DNA of 64,000 bases from Trujillonella endophytica (GCF_019799905.1 NZ_JABGCI010000013.1:54927-118926), one strand, 5' to 3'; shown: positions 24,609-33,916, counted from the stretch's first letter. Numbers and translations: made by a program. Notes: generated by a model not told the origin, from the sequence alone.

Positions 24609-25397
24609 ATGACCTCACGCCCCCTCGCCGTCGTCACCGGTGCCTCCAGCGGCATCGGGCTCGAACTCGCCCGCCAGTTCGCCCGCAACGGCTTCGACCT
24701 CGTGGTCAACGCCGAGGACGCCGAGCTGGACGCCGCCGCCGACCAGCTGCGCGGCGAGGGCGTCGACGTCGCCGCCGTCCGGACCGACCTGCGCTCGAGG
24801 GACGGCGTCGAGGGCCTGTACGCCGCGGTCGCCGCCACCGGCCGGCCGGTCGCCGCGGTGGCGCTCAACGCCGGGGTCGGCAAGGGCGGGCCGTTCGTCG
24901 AGAACCCGATCGAGGACGAGCAGTCGATCATCGACCTGAACATCACCGCGACCTACCGGCTGGCGAAGCTGTTCATCCGCGACATGGCCGCGCGCGGCGA
25001 GGGGAAGGTGCTGTTCACCTCGTCGATCGCCTCGACCATGCCCGGGCCGTACCAGGCGGTCTACAACGCCTCGAAGTCCTTCGTGCAGTCGCTGGCCGAG
25101 GCGCTGGCCACCGAGCTCCGCGACACCGGGGTCACGGTCACCTCGCTGATGCCCGGGCCCACGGACACCGAGTTCTTCGAGCGCGGCGACCTGCTCGACA
25201 CCAAGCTCGGCCAGGGCCCGAAGGACGACCCGGCGCAGGTCGCGAAGCAGGGCTACGAGGCGCTCATGGCCGGCAAGGACAAGGTCGTCGCCGGATCGCT
25301 GCTCACCAAGGCGCAGGCCGCGGCCAACAGCGTGCTGCCGGACCGGCTGAAGTCCGCGGGCCACGCGAAGATGGCCGAGCCCGGTTCCGCCGGCTGA
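24609..25397 (+). CDS. Short-chain dehydrogenase/reductase (DltE/YqjQ-like)
   Basis: A 262-residue SDR: TGASSGIG at about 10-17, LNAGVG in place of NNAG, Ser in LFTSSIAS and YNASK. The MPGPTDTEFF segment and long C-terminal helix (QGYEALMAGKDKVVAG) place it with the SDRs often annotated as acting on ketoacyl or keto-alcohol groups. Substrate is unknown. It is followed after 4 bp by the erythromycin-esterase family gene, then by a hydrolase gene, so the three are likely one operon. Confidence 0.9.
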   Translation: MTSRPLAVVTGASSGIGLELARQFARNGFDLVVNAEDAELDAAADQLRGEGVDVAAVRTDLRSRDGVEGLYAAVAATGRPVAAVALNAGVGKGGPFVENPIEDEQSIIDLNITATYRLAKLFIRDMAARGEGKVLFTSSIASTMPGPYQAVYNASKSFVQSLAEALATELRDTGVTVTSLMPGPTDTEFFERGDLLDTKLGQGPKDDPAQVAKQGYEALMAGKDKVVAGSLLTKAQAAANSVLPDRLKSAGHAKMAEPGSAG

Positions 25398-25401
25398 TCG
25401 C

Positions 25402-26688
25402 ATGACCGCCGGCCTGCGTGCCCTGGCCGGCCCGCTGCGCGACCCGGGTGACCTGGATCCGCTGCTCGAGCGGATCGGCGACGCCCGCGTCGTGGCGATC
25501 GGCGAGGCCAGCCACGGCACCCACGAGTACTACGCGTGGCGCGCGGCGCTGACCCGCCGGCTCGTCGAGGAGCGGGGCTTCGGCTTCGTCGCCGTCGAGG
25601 GCGACTGGCCCGACTGCTACCGGGTCAACCGCAGCGTCCGGCTGCGGCCGGGCTCGGACGAGGACCCACGCACCGCGCTCGACGCCATCTCCCGGTGGCC
25701 GACGTGGATGTGGGCCAACGACGACGTCGTCGACTTCTGCCGCTGGCTGCGTGCGACGAATGCCCGGCGGGCGGAGGCCGACCGGGTCGGCTTCTACGGC
25801 CTGGACGTCTACAGCCTGTGGGACTCGATGCACGAGCTGGTCGCCTGGCTGGAGGAGAACGAGCCGGACCACGCCGACGCCGCACGGCAGGCGCTGCGCT
25901 GCTTCGAGCCCTTCGGTGAGGACGGCGCGGAGTACGCCTTCGCCAGCCGCCTCGCCCCCAGCAGCTGCGAGCGGGCCGCCGTCGACCTGCTGCACTCCCT
26001 GTGCGAGGAGCGGGGGAGGCTCGCGGACGGAGACGACCCGGAGGCCCGCTTCGCCGCAGAGCAGAACGCGTCCGTCGTGGTGGACGCCGAGCGCTACTAC
26101 CGGGCGATGGTCGCCGGCTCGCCGCAGTCGTGGAACGTGCGCGACGTGCACATGGCCGACACCCTCGACCGGCTGCTCGAGCACACCGGACGGCGCGCGG
26201 TGGTGTGGGAGCACAACACGCACATCGGGGACGCCCGCGCCACCGACATGGCGGCGGAGGGCATGACCAACGTCGGCCAGCTCCTGCGCGAGCGGCACGG
26301 CACCGACGACGTCGTCCTCGTCGGCTTCGGCGGCCACCGCGGCGGCGTCATCGCCGGGCGCGGCTGGGGCGAGCAGATGGAGCGGATGGCGGTGCCACAG
26401 GCGCGGGCGGGCAGTCTGGAGGCGCTGCTGCACCAGCAGGTGGGGGAGGACGCGCTGCTCGTGTGGCCGCGCGGGGGAGCGCGCCCGCCGGAGCTGGACC
26501 TGCGGCTGGACCACCGGGCGATCGGCGTCGTCTACCGGCCGGAGCGGGAACGCTGGGGCAACTACGTGCCCACGGTGCTCGCCGAGCGCTACGACGCCTT
26601 CCTCTACCTGGAGGACACGACGCCCCTGCGGCCGCTGCACCTCGAGCGCGCCGGCGAGCACGTGCCGCCCGCGGCGCACGCCGTCTGA
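25402..26688 (+). CDS. Erythromycin esterase-family protein
   Basis: A 428-residue protein of the EreA/ChaN-like esterase family. Landmark residues are IGEASHGTHEYY (about 33-44, with Glu35 and His38), VAVEGDWPD (Glu66), a conserved WEHNTHIGD (about 269-277) and the helical GSLEALLHQ near 340. These match the catalytic Glu/His set of erythromycin esterases. Many family members in soil actinobacteria are not macrolide hydrolases, so the substrate is open and a resistance role is not established. ATG at 25402 follows the SDR stop by 4 bp; its stop overlaps the next ATG (TGATG). Confidence 0.9.
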   Translation: MTAGLRALAGPLRDPGDLDPLLERIGDARVVAIGEASHGTHEYYAWRAALTRRLVEERGFGFVAVEGDWPDCYRVNRSVRLRPGSDEDPRTALDAISRWPTWMWANDDVVDFCRWLRATNARRAEADRVGFYGLDVYSLWDSMHELVAWLEENEPDHADAARQALRCFEPFGEDGAEYAFASRLAPSSCERAAVDLLHSLCEERGRLADGDDPEARFAAEQNASVVVDAERYYRAMVAGSPQSWNVRDVHMADTLDRLLEHTGRRAVVWEHNTHIGDARATDMAAEGMTNVGQLLRERHGTDDVVLVGFGGHRGGVIAGRGWGEQMERMAVPQARAGSLEALLHQQVGEDALLVWPRGGARPPELDLRLDHRAIGVVYRPERERWGNYVPTVLAERYDAFLYLEDTTPLRPLHLERAGEHVPPAAHAV

Positions 26689-27371
26689 TGGCGACCGCCC
26701 CGCGACGCGCGGCCGGGGGTCGGCTCGACAGCCGCCCGGTGCCCACTCCGGCGGCGCTGCCGTACCCGGAGGGCGATCGGACGCTCGACCTCGGCCCGCA
26801 CGCCGAGGCGAGGCTGCTGGTCCCACCCGGCGGACCGGGACCCCGACCCCTGCTCGTCCACTTCCACGGCGCGGGCGGCTCGGCGGCCCAGAGCGTGGCC
26901 GCCGTCGGGGCGCTCGCCACCGCGCGCGGGGCGCTGGTCCTGGCGCCCGCGTCGGTGGCGAGCACGTGGGACCTGCTCGCCGGGGGGCTCGGCCGCGACG
27001 TCGCCGTCCTCGATGCGGCGCTGGAGCAGGTCTTCGCCCGGCAGCCGGTCGACCGCATCGCCGTCGCCGGGTTCTCCGACGGTGCCTCGTACGCGCTGTC
27101 CCTGGGCCTGGCCAACGGCGACCTGTTCGACACCGTCCTGGCCTTCTCGCCGGGCTTCGTCGCCGCGCCGGGGGTGACCGGCCGCCCGCGGGTCTGGATC
27201 TCGCACGGCACGGGCGACCGGGTGCTGCCGATCGACCGGTGCGGCCGCCGGGTGGTCCGTGACCTGGGCGACGCCGGCCACGACGTGACCTACGTGGAGT
27301 TCGACGGCGGTCACGTCGTCACGCCGGACCTGGTGACCGCCGCGCTCGACACCTGGCTCGGGCCGGCCTGA
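26688..27371 (+). CDS. Alpha/beta hydrolase (phospholipase/carboxylesterase-like)
   Basis: A 227-residue hydrolase with an LLVHFHGAGGSA oxyanion region, nucleophile GFSDGAS, an Asp in SHGTGDRVLP and catalytic His in FDGGHVV. The pattern fits the carboxylesterase/PHB-depolymerase-like branch. The N-terminal 30 residues are Arg/Pro-rich with no signal peptide, so it is cytosolic. Translation is coupled to the erythromycin-esterase gene through a TGATG overlap. Start at 26688 is the ATG of that overlap. A strong hairpin follows. Confidence 0.87.
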   Translation: MATAPRRAAGGRLDSRPVPTPAALPYPEGDRTLDLGPHAEARLLVPPGGPGPRPLLVHFHGAGGSAAQSVAAVGALATARGALVLAPASVASTWDLLAGGLGRDVAVLDAALEQVFARQPVDRIAVAGFSDGASYALSLGLANGDLFDTVLAFSPGFVAAPGVTGRPRVWISHGTGDRVLPIDRCGRRVVRDLGDAGHDVTYVEFDGGHVVTPDLVTAALDTWLGPA

Positions 27372-27378
27372 GACGACG

Positions 27379-27410
27379 ACCGGCCGCCGCCCGGGGAGGC
27401 GGCGGCCGGT
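27379..27410. terminator. Bidirectional hairpin terminator
   Basis: Perfect 13-bp stem (27379-27391 and 27398-27410) with a 6-nt loop, between the convergent hydrolase and NADH dehydrogenase genes. Confidence 0.88.
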
Positions 27411-27429
27411 TCGGGCCGAGCGGGTCGCG

Positions 27430-28872
27430 TCAGGCGGACTGGCGCTCGGTGACGTCCTCCTGCGCGGCGGCTGCCGTGTTCTTGCGCCCGCCGGTCTTGG
27501 CGGCCGAGAACTCCGGCCCGAGCTGCTCCAGCGCCAGCCGGCCGTAGACCTGCTGCTGGGTGGCGACGCGCTGGGAGCGGCCGCGGCCCAGGAAGCTGAT
27601 CAGCCAGTGGAAGACGGTCGTGATGCGGCTCTTGAAGCCGACGATGTACATCAGGTGCACGACCAGCCACAGCACCCAGGCGATGAAGCCCTCGAACTTG
27701 AACCTGCCGATGTCGGCCACCGCGGAGAAGCGGGAGATGGTCGCCATCGAGCCCTTGTCGAAGTACTTGAAGGGCTTCTCGGTGGGCTTGCCCTCGATCC
27801 GGTTCGTGATGGCCTTCGCCGCGTACCGGCCGCCCTGGATCGCGACCTGCGCGACGCCGGGCAGCTTGTCCAGCGCCATCATGTCGCCGACGACGTGGAC
27901 CTCGGGGTGCCCGGGCAGCGTGAGGTCGGGCTGCACCGAGATGCGGCCGGCGCGGTCGACCTCGGCCCCGGACTGCTCGCCGAGCATCCGGCCCAGGCCC
28001 GAGGCCTGGACTCCGGCGGCCCAGATCTTGGTGGCGGCGGGGATGCGGCGGATCTCGCCGCCGGAGTCCTTGACCTCGAGGCCGTCGGCGTCGACGTCGG
28101 TGACCATCGCCCCGAGCTGCACCTCCACGCCCATGCCGTTGAGCTGCCGGCGGGCGCGGTCGCCCAGCTTCTCGCCGAAGCTGGGCAGCACCAGGGGGGC
28201 GGCGTCGAGCAGGATGATCCGCGCCTGGGTGGGGTCGATGTTCCGGAAGTCCCGCTTCAGGGTGCGGCGGGCCAGCTCGGCGATCTGCCCGGCCATCTCC
28301 ACCCCGGTCGGCCCCGCGCCGACGACGACGAACGTCATCAGCCGGTCGACCTCCTCCTGCGAGGTGGCGATCTCGGCCAGCTCGAAGGCGCCGAAGATCC
28401 GGCCGCGGAGCTCGAGCGCGTCGTCGATGCTCTTCATGCCCGGCGCGAACTCGGCGAACCGGTCGTTGCCGAAGTAGGACTGCCCCGCACCGGCCGCCAC
28501 GATCAGCTCGTCGTAGGGGTGCACGGTGGTGCGGCCCAGGATGCTCGAGGTGACCGTGCGGGCGGCCAGGTCGATGTCGATGACCTCGCCCAGCGCGACC
28601 CGGGCGTTCTTCTGGTGCCGCAGGATCTCCCGGGTGGCCGGGGCGATCTCGCCCTCGCTGAGGATGCCGGTGGCCACCTGGTACAGCAGCGGCTGGAACA
28701 GGTGGTGGCTGGTCTTGGCCACGAGGGTGACGTCGACCGGCGCCTTCTTCAGCGCCTTGGCCGCGAACAGGCCGCCGAAGCCGGAGCCGACGATGACGAC
28801 GCGCGGTCGCCCGGACGTGGTGGTGGCTGCGGCGCTGCCGTCCGCCGAGGTGGCCGCTCGTGATGTCGTCAT
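27430..28872 (-). CDS. ndh: Type II NADH dehydrogenase
   Basis: A 480-residue FAD protein that oxidises NADH and reduces menaquinone without proton pumping, bound to the inner face of the membrane. The FAD Rossmann motif VVIVGSGFGGL (about 25-35) and the NAD motif VVVGAGPTGVEMAG (about 178-191) are separated as in NDH-2, and the quinone-side AAGVQASGLG and GDMMALDKLPGVAQVAIQGG motifs are present. The C-terminal region includes a hydrophobic segment (WVLWLVVHLMYIVGF) giving membrane association. ATG at 28872 (GGAG upstream) was preferred to a 39-residue-longer frame. It is divergent from an alpha/beta hydrolase gene. Confidence 0.95.
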   Translation of the reverse strand: MTTSRAATSADGSAAATTTSGRPRVVIVGSGFGGLFAAKALKKAPVDVTLVAKTSHHLFQPLLYQVATGILSEGEIAPATREILRHQKNARVALGEVIDIDLAARTVTSSILGRTTVHPYDELIVAAGAGQSYFGNDRFAEFAPGMKSIDDALELRGRIFGAFELAEIATSQEEVDRLMTFVVVGAGPTGVEMAGQIAELARRTLKRDFRNIDPTQARIILLDAAPLVLPSFGEKLGDRARRQLNGMGVEVQLGAMVTDVDADGLEVKDSGGEIRRIPAATKIWAAGVQASGLGRMLGEQSGAEVDRAGRISVQPDLTLPGHPEVHVVGDMMALDKLPGVAQVAIQGGRYAAKAITNRIEGKPTEKPFKYFDKGSMATISRFSAVADIGRFKFEGFIAWVLWLVVHLMYIVGFKSRITTVFHWLISFLGRGRSQRVATQQQVYGRLALEQLGPEFSAAKTGGRKNTAAAAQEDVTERQSA

Positions 28873-28978
28873 GATGACTCCATCCTCCCACTCATCTGGG
28901 GTCCCGCCCGATGTCGACCCGGGCGACTCGGGACACACCGGACCCGTACCCGCCCGTCCGCCGCTCACGCGGACCACC

Positions 28979-29028
28979 GCCCGGATCACGGCCCGGATCA
29001 GGGGCCCGGATCACGGCCCGGGGTCACG
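28979..29028. repeat. Imperfect tandem repeats of about 12 bp
   Basis: Four consecutive near-copies of GCCCGGATCACG (starting at 28979, 28991, 29004 and 29016) with one or two changes each. They lie between the ndh and hydrolase starts. They are too short and imperfect to be CRISPR-like. Confidence 0.7.
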
Positions 29029-29070
29029 GTCGGGATCGCGTCGGGGGAGGAGGGCCGGTAGACCGGGGGG

Positions 29071-29754
29071 ATGCGTCCCCCGCGGCTGGTCCTGGTGCCC
29101 GGTCTCGGGCTCGACCGGCGTTCCTCGGCCCGGCTGCGGGCGCGCGTCGACGCCGACGTCGTCCTGCTGCCCGGGATGGGGCTGCGGGGCCCGGTGCCCA
29201 CCCTGGACGGGCTCGCCGACCGGCTGCGCGCGGCGCTGGGGACGGGGCCGGTCGTGCTGGTCGGCCACTCGCAGAGCTGCCAGGTCGTGGCCGCGGCCGC
29301 TGTCGACCCCCGGGTCGCGGCCGTCGTCCTGCTCGGTCCGACCACCGATCCGCGGCTGCGCTCGGTGCGGGGGCTGGCCGCCCGCTGGCTGGCCACGGCC
29401 TGGGCCGAGCCCTGGTGGCAGGGGCCGCTGGTGCTGGCGCAGTGGCTGACCACCGGTCCCCGCGCGATGGCCGCGCTGTGGCGGCGGGCCGCGCCGGACC
29501 CGGTGGCCGCCCGGCTGCGCGAGGTCGCCGTCCCGGTCACCGTCGTCCGTGGCAGCCGGGACCGGCTGTGCTCGGCGCCGTTCGCCGCCGCCGTGGCCGC
29601 CGCGGCGCCCCGCGGCGAGCTGGTGGAGCTCCCCGGCGGGGTGCACATGACCGTCCAGACGCACCCGGACGCCGTCGCCGCGCTCCTGCGGACGGCGCAG
29701 GTGGAGGCGCATCGCGCAGGCGGCGGGGACGGGACGGCGGGCGTGTCACCATGA
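29071..29754 (+). CDS. Alpha/beta hydrolase
   Basis: A 227-residue hydrolase with an LVLVPGLGLD oxyanion motif, nucleophile elbow GHSQSCQ, catalytic Asp in RGSRDRLCS and His in PGGVHMTV. The region between residues 105 and 160 is rich in Trp and Ala and likely forms a lid. No signal peptide is present. It ends 4 bp before the ROK regulator gene, so the two are probably cotranscribed, but it has no evident metabolic link to the sugar operon. Substrate is unknown. Confidence 0.85.
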   Translation: MRPPRLVLVPGLGLDRRSSARLRARVDADVVLLPGMGLRGPVPTLDGLADRLRAALGTGPVVLVGHSQSCQVVAAAAVDPRVAAVVLLGPTTDPRLRSVRGLAARWLATAWAEPWWQGPLVLAQWLTTGPRAMAALWRRAAPDPVAARLREVAVPVTVVRGSRDRLCSAPFAAAVAAAAPRGELVELPGGVHMTVQTHPDAVAALLRTAQVEAHRAGGGDGTAGVSP

Positions 29755-29758
29755 CGCC

Positions 29759-30925
29759 ATGGCCTCCACCTCCGCCTCGGCGGGCGCGCTGCTGCACCAC
29801 GTGCGCACCGGCCGCGCGCGGAGCCGGGCCGAGCTGGTGGCCCTGACCGGAGCGGCCCGCAACACGGTGAGCGCCCGGGTGGACCAGCTGATCGCCGCCG
29901 GCTTCCTGGAGGAGGGCGGCCGCGGCTGGAGCACCGGGGGCCGGCCGCCGACGCTGCTGCAGTTCAACAGCCGGGCGGGCTGCGTGCTCGCGGTCGACCT
30001 CGGGGTGACCAGCGTGGACGTCGCGGTCACCGACCTCTCCGCGCAGGTCATCGCGTCCGCCGGGCACGCCATCGACATCGCCGAGGGCCCCGGACCGGTG
30101 CTCGCCGAGGCCGACCGCCTGGCCCAGCAGGTGCTGGCCGAGGCGGGGCTCCCCGCCACCGACGTCCGCGCCGTCGGCGTGGGCGTGCCGGGCCCGGTGG
30201 AGTTCTCGACCGGGCGGCCGTCCCACCCGCCGATCATGCCGGGCTGGCACGACCACCCGATCCCGCACGCCTTCCGCCGCTACGACTGCCCGGTCTTCGT
30301 CGACAACGACGTGAACGTCATGGCCCTGGGCGAGATGGGTGTCGCCGGCTCGGACCAGGACGTGCTCGTCGTCAAGGTCGGCACCGGCATCGGCTGCGGC
30401 GTGGTCGTCGAGGGCAGCATCTACCGCGGCGCCCAGGGCAGTGCCGGCGACATCGGCCACATCCACGTCGCCCAGCCCGACGGGCGCGAGGTGCTCTGCC
30501 GGTGCGGCAACGTCAACTGCCTCGAGGCGCTCGCCGGCGGGGGCGCCCTGCTGCGGGACGCGCTCGCCGCGGGCCTGCCGGTGCGCACCACGCGGGACGT
30601 CGTCGAGCTCGCCGCCCAGGGCGACGGCCCCGCCCTGGAACTGGTCCGGGCGGCCGGCCGCACGATCGGCACGGTGCTCGCGGCGCTGGTCAACTTCTTC
30701 AACCCGCACCGCATCGTCATGACCGGCGGGGTCGCCCAGGCGGGCATCCCGCTGCTGGCGGGGATCCGCGAGGCGGTCTACCGGCGCTCGATGCCTCTGG
30801 CGGCGCGGTCCCTGGAGATCACCGTCAGCGCCGCGCCGGACCTCTCCGGCCGCATCGGCGCCGCCCTGATGGCCATCGAGGGCTTCCTCGACGAGGACGC
30901 GGTCCACCAGGCGCTCGCCCGCTGA
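29759..30925 (+). CDS. ROK-family transcriptional regulator
   Basis: A 388-residue NagC/XylR-type regulator. The N-terminal winged helix (LLHHVRTGRARSRAELVALTGAARNTVSARVDQLIAAGFLEEG) precedes a sugar-kinase-fold domain with the ATP-like VDLGVTSVDVAV motif and the ROK signature GAQGSAGDIGHIHV. The zinc cluster CRCGNVNCLE is present in the order His-Cys-x-Cys-(x)4-Cys. Together they mark a sugar-responsive repressor. It stands directly upstream of, and in the same direction as, the sugar ABC operon at 31138-37352, which it likely controls through the promoter at 31015-31044. ATG at 29759 is the start. Confidence 0.92.
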   Translation: MASTSASAGALLHHVRTGRARSRAELVALTGAARNTVSARVDQLIAAGFLEEGGRGWSTGGRPPTLLQFNSRAGCVLAVDLGVTSVDVAVTDLSAQVIASAGHAIDIAEGPGPVLAEADRLAQQVLAEAGLPATDVRAVGVGVPGPVEFSTGRPSHPPIMPGWHDHPIPHAFRRYDCPVFVDNDVNVMALGEMGVAGSDQDVLVVKVGTGIGCGVVVEGSIYRGAQGSAGDIGHIHVAQPDGREVLCRCGNVNCLEALAGGGALLRDALAAGLPVRTTRDVVELAAQGDGPALELVRAAGRTIGTVLAALVNFFNPHRIVMTGGVAQAGIPLLAGIREAVYRRSMPLAARSLEITVSAAPDLSGRIGAALMAIEGFLDEDAVHQALAR

Positions 30926-30938
30926 CCTGCGGAGACGC

Positions 30939-30956
30939 GGCCGGGCACCCCCGGCC
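30939..30956 (+). terminator. Weak hairpin after the ROK gene
   Basis: A 7-bp GC stem (30939-30945 and 30950-30956) with a 4-nt loop, 13 bp after the ROK stop and ahead of the operon promoter. Confidence 0.4.
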
Positions 30957-31014
30957 CCTCCCGGCCCGCCCGCATCCGGCGGAGGTTGCGGTTCGGTAAC
31001 TCCCGTCCCGACGC

Positions 31015-31044
31015 TTGACCCGGTTGTGACGCCGCCCATATGTT
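31015..31044 (+). promoter_or_regulatory. Promoter of the sugar ABC operon
   Basis: TTGACC (31015-31020), an 18-bp spacer and TATGTT (31039-31044) lie 94 bp before the ABC ATPase start in an unusually AT-rich 70-bp patch. The AT-rich tract after the -10 (TAATGGTCAGCG) is a plausible ROK operator. Confidence 0.6.
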
Positions 31045-31137
31045 CACGCCTGCACGCACTAATGGTCAGCGTTGAGCAGAAGTGCCCGGCATCGTCGGGT
31101 CGTCCGCTGCGCTGGCGCCCGATCCGCTGGAGGTCCG

Positions 31138-32709
31138 GTGGCACCGTCCGGAGCGCAGGCACCGCTGCTCGAGATGCACGGCATCGTCAAGACGTTCCCC
31201 GGCGTCCGCGCGCTCGCCGGCGTCGACCTGGACGTGCGGGCGGGCGAGGTGCACTGCCTGCTCGGCCAGAACGGAGCGGGGAAGTCGACGCTCATCAAGG
31301 TCCTCGCCGGGGCGCACCAGCCCGACGCCGGCCGGATCACCTGGCGCGGCGACGAGGTGACGCTCGGCAGCCCGCAGGCCGCGATGAGCCTGGGCATCGC
31401 CACGATCTACCAGGAGCTCGACCTCGTCTCCGGCCTCACGGTCGCCGACAACATCTTCCTCGGCCGCGAGCAGTCCCGGTTCGGGATCAGCCGGCCGGCG
31501 GTGGCCAACACGGCGGCCGCCCGGCTGCTCACCCGGCTCGGTCACCCCGAGATCCGGCCCACCGCGGAGGTCGGCTCGCTCTCGGCCGCCTCCCAGCAGA
31601 TGGTCAGCATCGCCCGGGCGCTGTCCCAGGACGCGCGCCTGATCGTCATGGACGAGCCGTCCGCCGTCCTGGACAACGAGGAGGTCGAGCGGCTCTTCGC
31701 CGTCGTCCGTGACCTCACGGCCCACGACGTCGCCGTCGTCTACATCTCCCACCGGCTGGAGGAGATCCGCCAGATCGGCGACCGGATCACCGTCCTCAAG
31801 GACGGCGCCACGGTGGCCACGGGCCTGCCGGCCCGGGAGACCCCGACGCGCGAGGTCATCACGCTGATGACCGGCCGCACCATCGAGTACGTCTTCCCGG
31901 AGCGCCGGGCCCGGGTCGCCTCCGATCAGCCCCCGCTGCTCGAGGTGGAGGCGCTGGGCCTGCGCGGCAGCTTCGCCGACGTCTCCTTCACGGTCCGGCC
32001 CGGGGAGATCGTCGGGCTCGCCGGGCTGGTGGGCGCCGGGCGTTCGGAGATCCTGGAGACGGTGTTCGGCGCCCGTCGCGCGACCACCGGGACCGTCCGC
32101 GTCGGCGGCAGGCGCCTGCGCAACGGCGACGTCGGGGGCGCGGTGGCCGCCGGTGTCGGGCTGGCGCCGGAGGAGCGCAAGAGCCAGGCGCTCCTGCTCG
32201 GCGACTCGGTCTACCGGAACATCAGCATCTCCAGCCTGGCCCGGTTCGCCCGCGGCGGCTTCCTCGCCCGCGGGGCGGAGCGCGCCGCGGCGACCGAGCA
32301 GGTGCGCTCCCTGGACGTGCGCCCCGCCGACGTCGACCGCGAGGTCCGCACGCTGTCCGGCGGCAACCAGCAGAAGGTCGTCCTCGCCCGCTGGCTGCTG
32401 CGCGAGTGCCGCGTGCTGCTCCTCGACGAGCCCACCCGCGGTGTCGACGTCGGCGCGCGGTCGGAGATCTACGCGCTGGTCCGCGACCTGGCCGACCGGG
32501 GCGTCGCCGTCGTCGTCGTCTCCAGCGAGATCCCCGAGGTCCTCGGGCTGGCCGACCGCGTCCTGGTCGTCGCCGACGGCGCGGTGGTGGCCGAGGAGCG
32601 CGCCGACGCGCTCGACGAGCACCGGGTGCTCGACCTGGTGATGGAGGGGACCGCCCACCGGGGCGCCCCGGTGTCCGCGACGATGCAGCACGAAGGGGAC
32701 GTGGCATGA
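31138..32709 (+). CDS. Sugar ABC transporter ATP-binding protein, tandem-domain (RbsA/XylG type)
   Basis: A 523-residue double ATPase that powers a CUT2-class sugar importer. The first domain has Walker A GQNGAGKSTLIK, Q-loop ATIYQELDLVSG, a degenerate signature (SLSAASQQ), Walker B LIVMDEP and H-loop YISHRL. The second domain has VGAGRSEI in place of Walker A, the signature LSGGNQQK and Walker B VLLLDEPT. This asymmetric pair is characteristic of RbsA/XylG/MglA proteins. GTG at 31138 has a perfect GGAGGT at the right distance and was preferred to the longer frame from 31072. The next gene begins within its stop (ATGA). Confidence 0.94.
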   Translation: MAPSGAQAPLLEMHGIVKTFPGVRALAGVDLDVRAGEVHCLLGQNGAGKSTLIKVLAGAHQPDAGRITWRGDEVTLGSPQAAMSLGIATIYQELDLVSGLTVADNIFLGREQSRFGISRPAVANTAAARLLTRLGHPEIRPTAEVGSLSAASQQMVSIARALSQDARLIVMDEPSAVLDNEEVERLFAVVRDLTAHDVAVVYISHRLEEIRQIGDRITVLKDGATVATGLPARETPTREVITLMTGRTIEYVFPERRARVASDQPPLLEVEALGLRGSFADVSFTVRPGEIVGLAGLVGAGRSEILETVFGARRATTGTVRVGGRRLRNGDVGGAVAAGVGLAPEERKSQALLLGDSVYRNISISSLARFARGGFLARGAERAAATEQVRSLDVRPADVDREVRTLSGGNQQKVVLARWLLRECRVLLLDEPTRGVDVGARSEIYALVRDLADRGVAVVVVSSEIPEVLGLADRVLVVADGAVVAEERADALDEHRVLDLVMEGTAHRGAPVSATMQHEGDVA

Positions 32710-33881
32710 GCAGCAGCACCACGGCGACGACCGGAGGGTCGCCGGGCGTCATCGCGGCACCGGCCGGGCACGGCCGGGGCGACAGGGGACCGGGCCTGAT
32801 GTCCGGGCCGGTGGGCCGCAACCTCGGCCTGGTCGTCGCGCTGGTCATCCTCTGCATCGTCGGTCTCATCACCGCCGGGGACCGCTTCGCCGACGTCGAC
32901 AACGTCCTGACGATCCTGCGCGGCGCCTCGATCGTCGGCGTGGTCAGCATCGGCATGACCTTCGTGATCATCGGCGGCGGGATCGACCTCTCGGTCGGCG
33001 CCATCGCGGCGCTGTCGTCGGTGTGGGCCACCACCCTGGCCACGCAGCAGCTCGCCGAGGACGTCCACTGGATCGTCATGGTCGTCACGGCACTCGTCGT
33101 CGGCGCCGTCGCGGGCCTGGTGAACGGCGTCGTGATCGCCTACGGCAAGCTCGCCGCCTTCATCGCCACCCTGGCCATGCTCACCGCGGCCCGGGGTCTC
33201 GCCGAGATCCTCGCCAACCGCCGCACGCAGATCGTCCGGGACACCGCCTTCCTCGACTTCTTCTCCGGCGACGTGCTGGGCATCCCCACGCTGGTCATCA
33301 TCTTCGCCCTGGTCTCCGTGGCCGGCTGGGTCCTGCTGAACCGCACCACGTTCGGACGGCGGACCTTCGCCGTCGGCGGGAACGCCGAGGCCGCCCGGCT
33401 CGCCGGCATCCGGGTGCAGCGGCACACGGTGAAGCTCTACGTGCTCTCGGGCATCACCTGCGGCATCGCGGCCGTGATGATCATGGGCCGGACGACGACC
33501 GGCAGCTCCACGCACGGCACGTTGTGGGAGCTGGAGGCGATCGCCGCGGTGGTCATCGGCGGCACGCTGCTGATCGGCGGCCGGGGCACCATCGTCGGCA
33601 CCGTCCTCGGCGTGATCATCTTCTTCACGCTCGGCAACGTCTTCACGCTCAACGACCTGTCCAGCTCGGCGCAGGCGGTGGCCCGCGGCGTGATCATCGT
33701 CGCCGCCGTCCTGCTCCAGCAGCGGCTGGCCACCGGGAGCTTCACCTTCCGCCGACCGGGCGACGGCGCGTCCTCCTCCGGTGGCGCCGTCCTCCAGGGC
33801 AGCCCCGCCGGCGCGGTGTCCGGCGGCACCAGCGACCCGGGCGGCCCCGGCGGCGCCCGCCCCGGCGCGACTCCGACCTGA
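32706..33881 (+). CDS. Sugar ABC transporter permease (RbsC type)
   Basis: A 391-residue CUT2-family permease with about nine membrane helices between residues 35 and 345. The family marks are IGMTFVIIGGGIDLSVGA (about residues 79-96), the cytoplasmic EAA-like loop near NRTTFGRRTFAVGGNAEAARLAGI, and LIGGRGTIVGTVLG. A Gly/Ser/Pro-rich cytosolic tail of about 45 residues follows the last helix and is unusual in length. The start overlaps the ATPase stop. A hairpin follows before the binding-protein gene, consistent with separate tuning of the more abundant lipoprotein. Confidence 0.93.
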   Translation: MSSSTTATTGGSPGVIAAPAGHGRGDRGPGLMSGPVGRNLGLVVALVILCIVGLITAGDRFADVDNVLTILRGASIVGVVSIGMTFVIIGGGIDLSVGAIAALSSVWATTLATQQLAEDVHWIVMVVTALVVGAVAGLVNGVVIAYGKLAAFIATLAMLTAARGLAEILANRRTQIVRDTAFLDFFSGDVLGIPTLVIIFALVSVAGWVLLNRTTFGRRTFAVGGNAEAARLAGIRVQRHTVKLYVLSGITCGIAAVMIMGRTTTGSSTHGTLWELEAIAAVVIGGTLLIGGRGTIVGTVLGVIIFFTLGNVFTLNDLSSSAQAVARGVIIVAAVLLQQRLATGSFTFRRPGDGASSSGGAVLQGSPAGAVSGGTSDPGGPGGARPGATPT

Positions 33882-33916
33882 CCGGGGTGCGGTGGCCCCG
33901 CGCCGCCGCACCCCGG
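33882..33916 (+). terminator. Intra-operonic hairpin between permease and binding-protein genes
   Basis: An 11-bp perfect stem (33882-33892 and 33906-33916), extendable inward by G-C pairs, begins at the permease stop. It probably attenuates read-through or stabilises transcript ends rather than ending the operon. Confidence 0.55.

Noticed and set aside
25402..26688. Confirmed macrolide resistance gene
   Set aside because: The erythromycin-esterase family includes many members of unknown substrate; family membership alone does not show macrolide hydrolysis.
28979..29028. CRISPR array
   Set aside because: Repeats are about 12 bp, imperfect and without spacers, and no cas genes are present.
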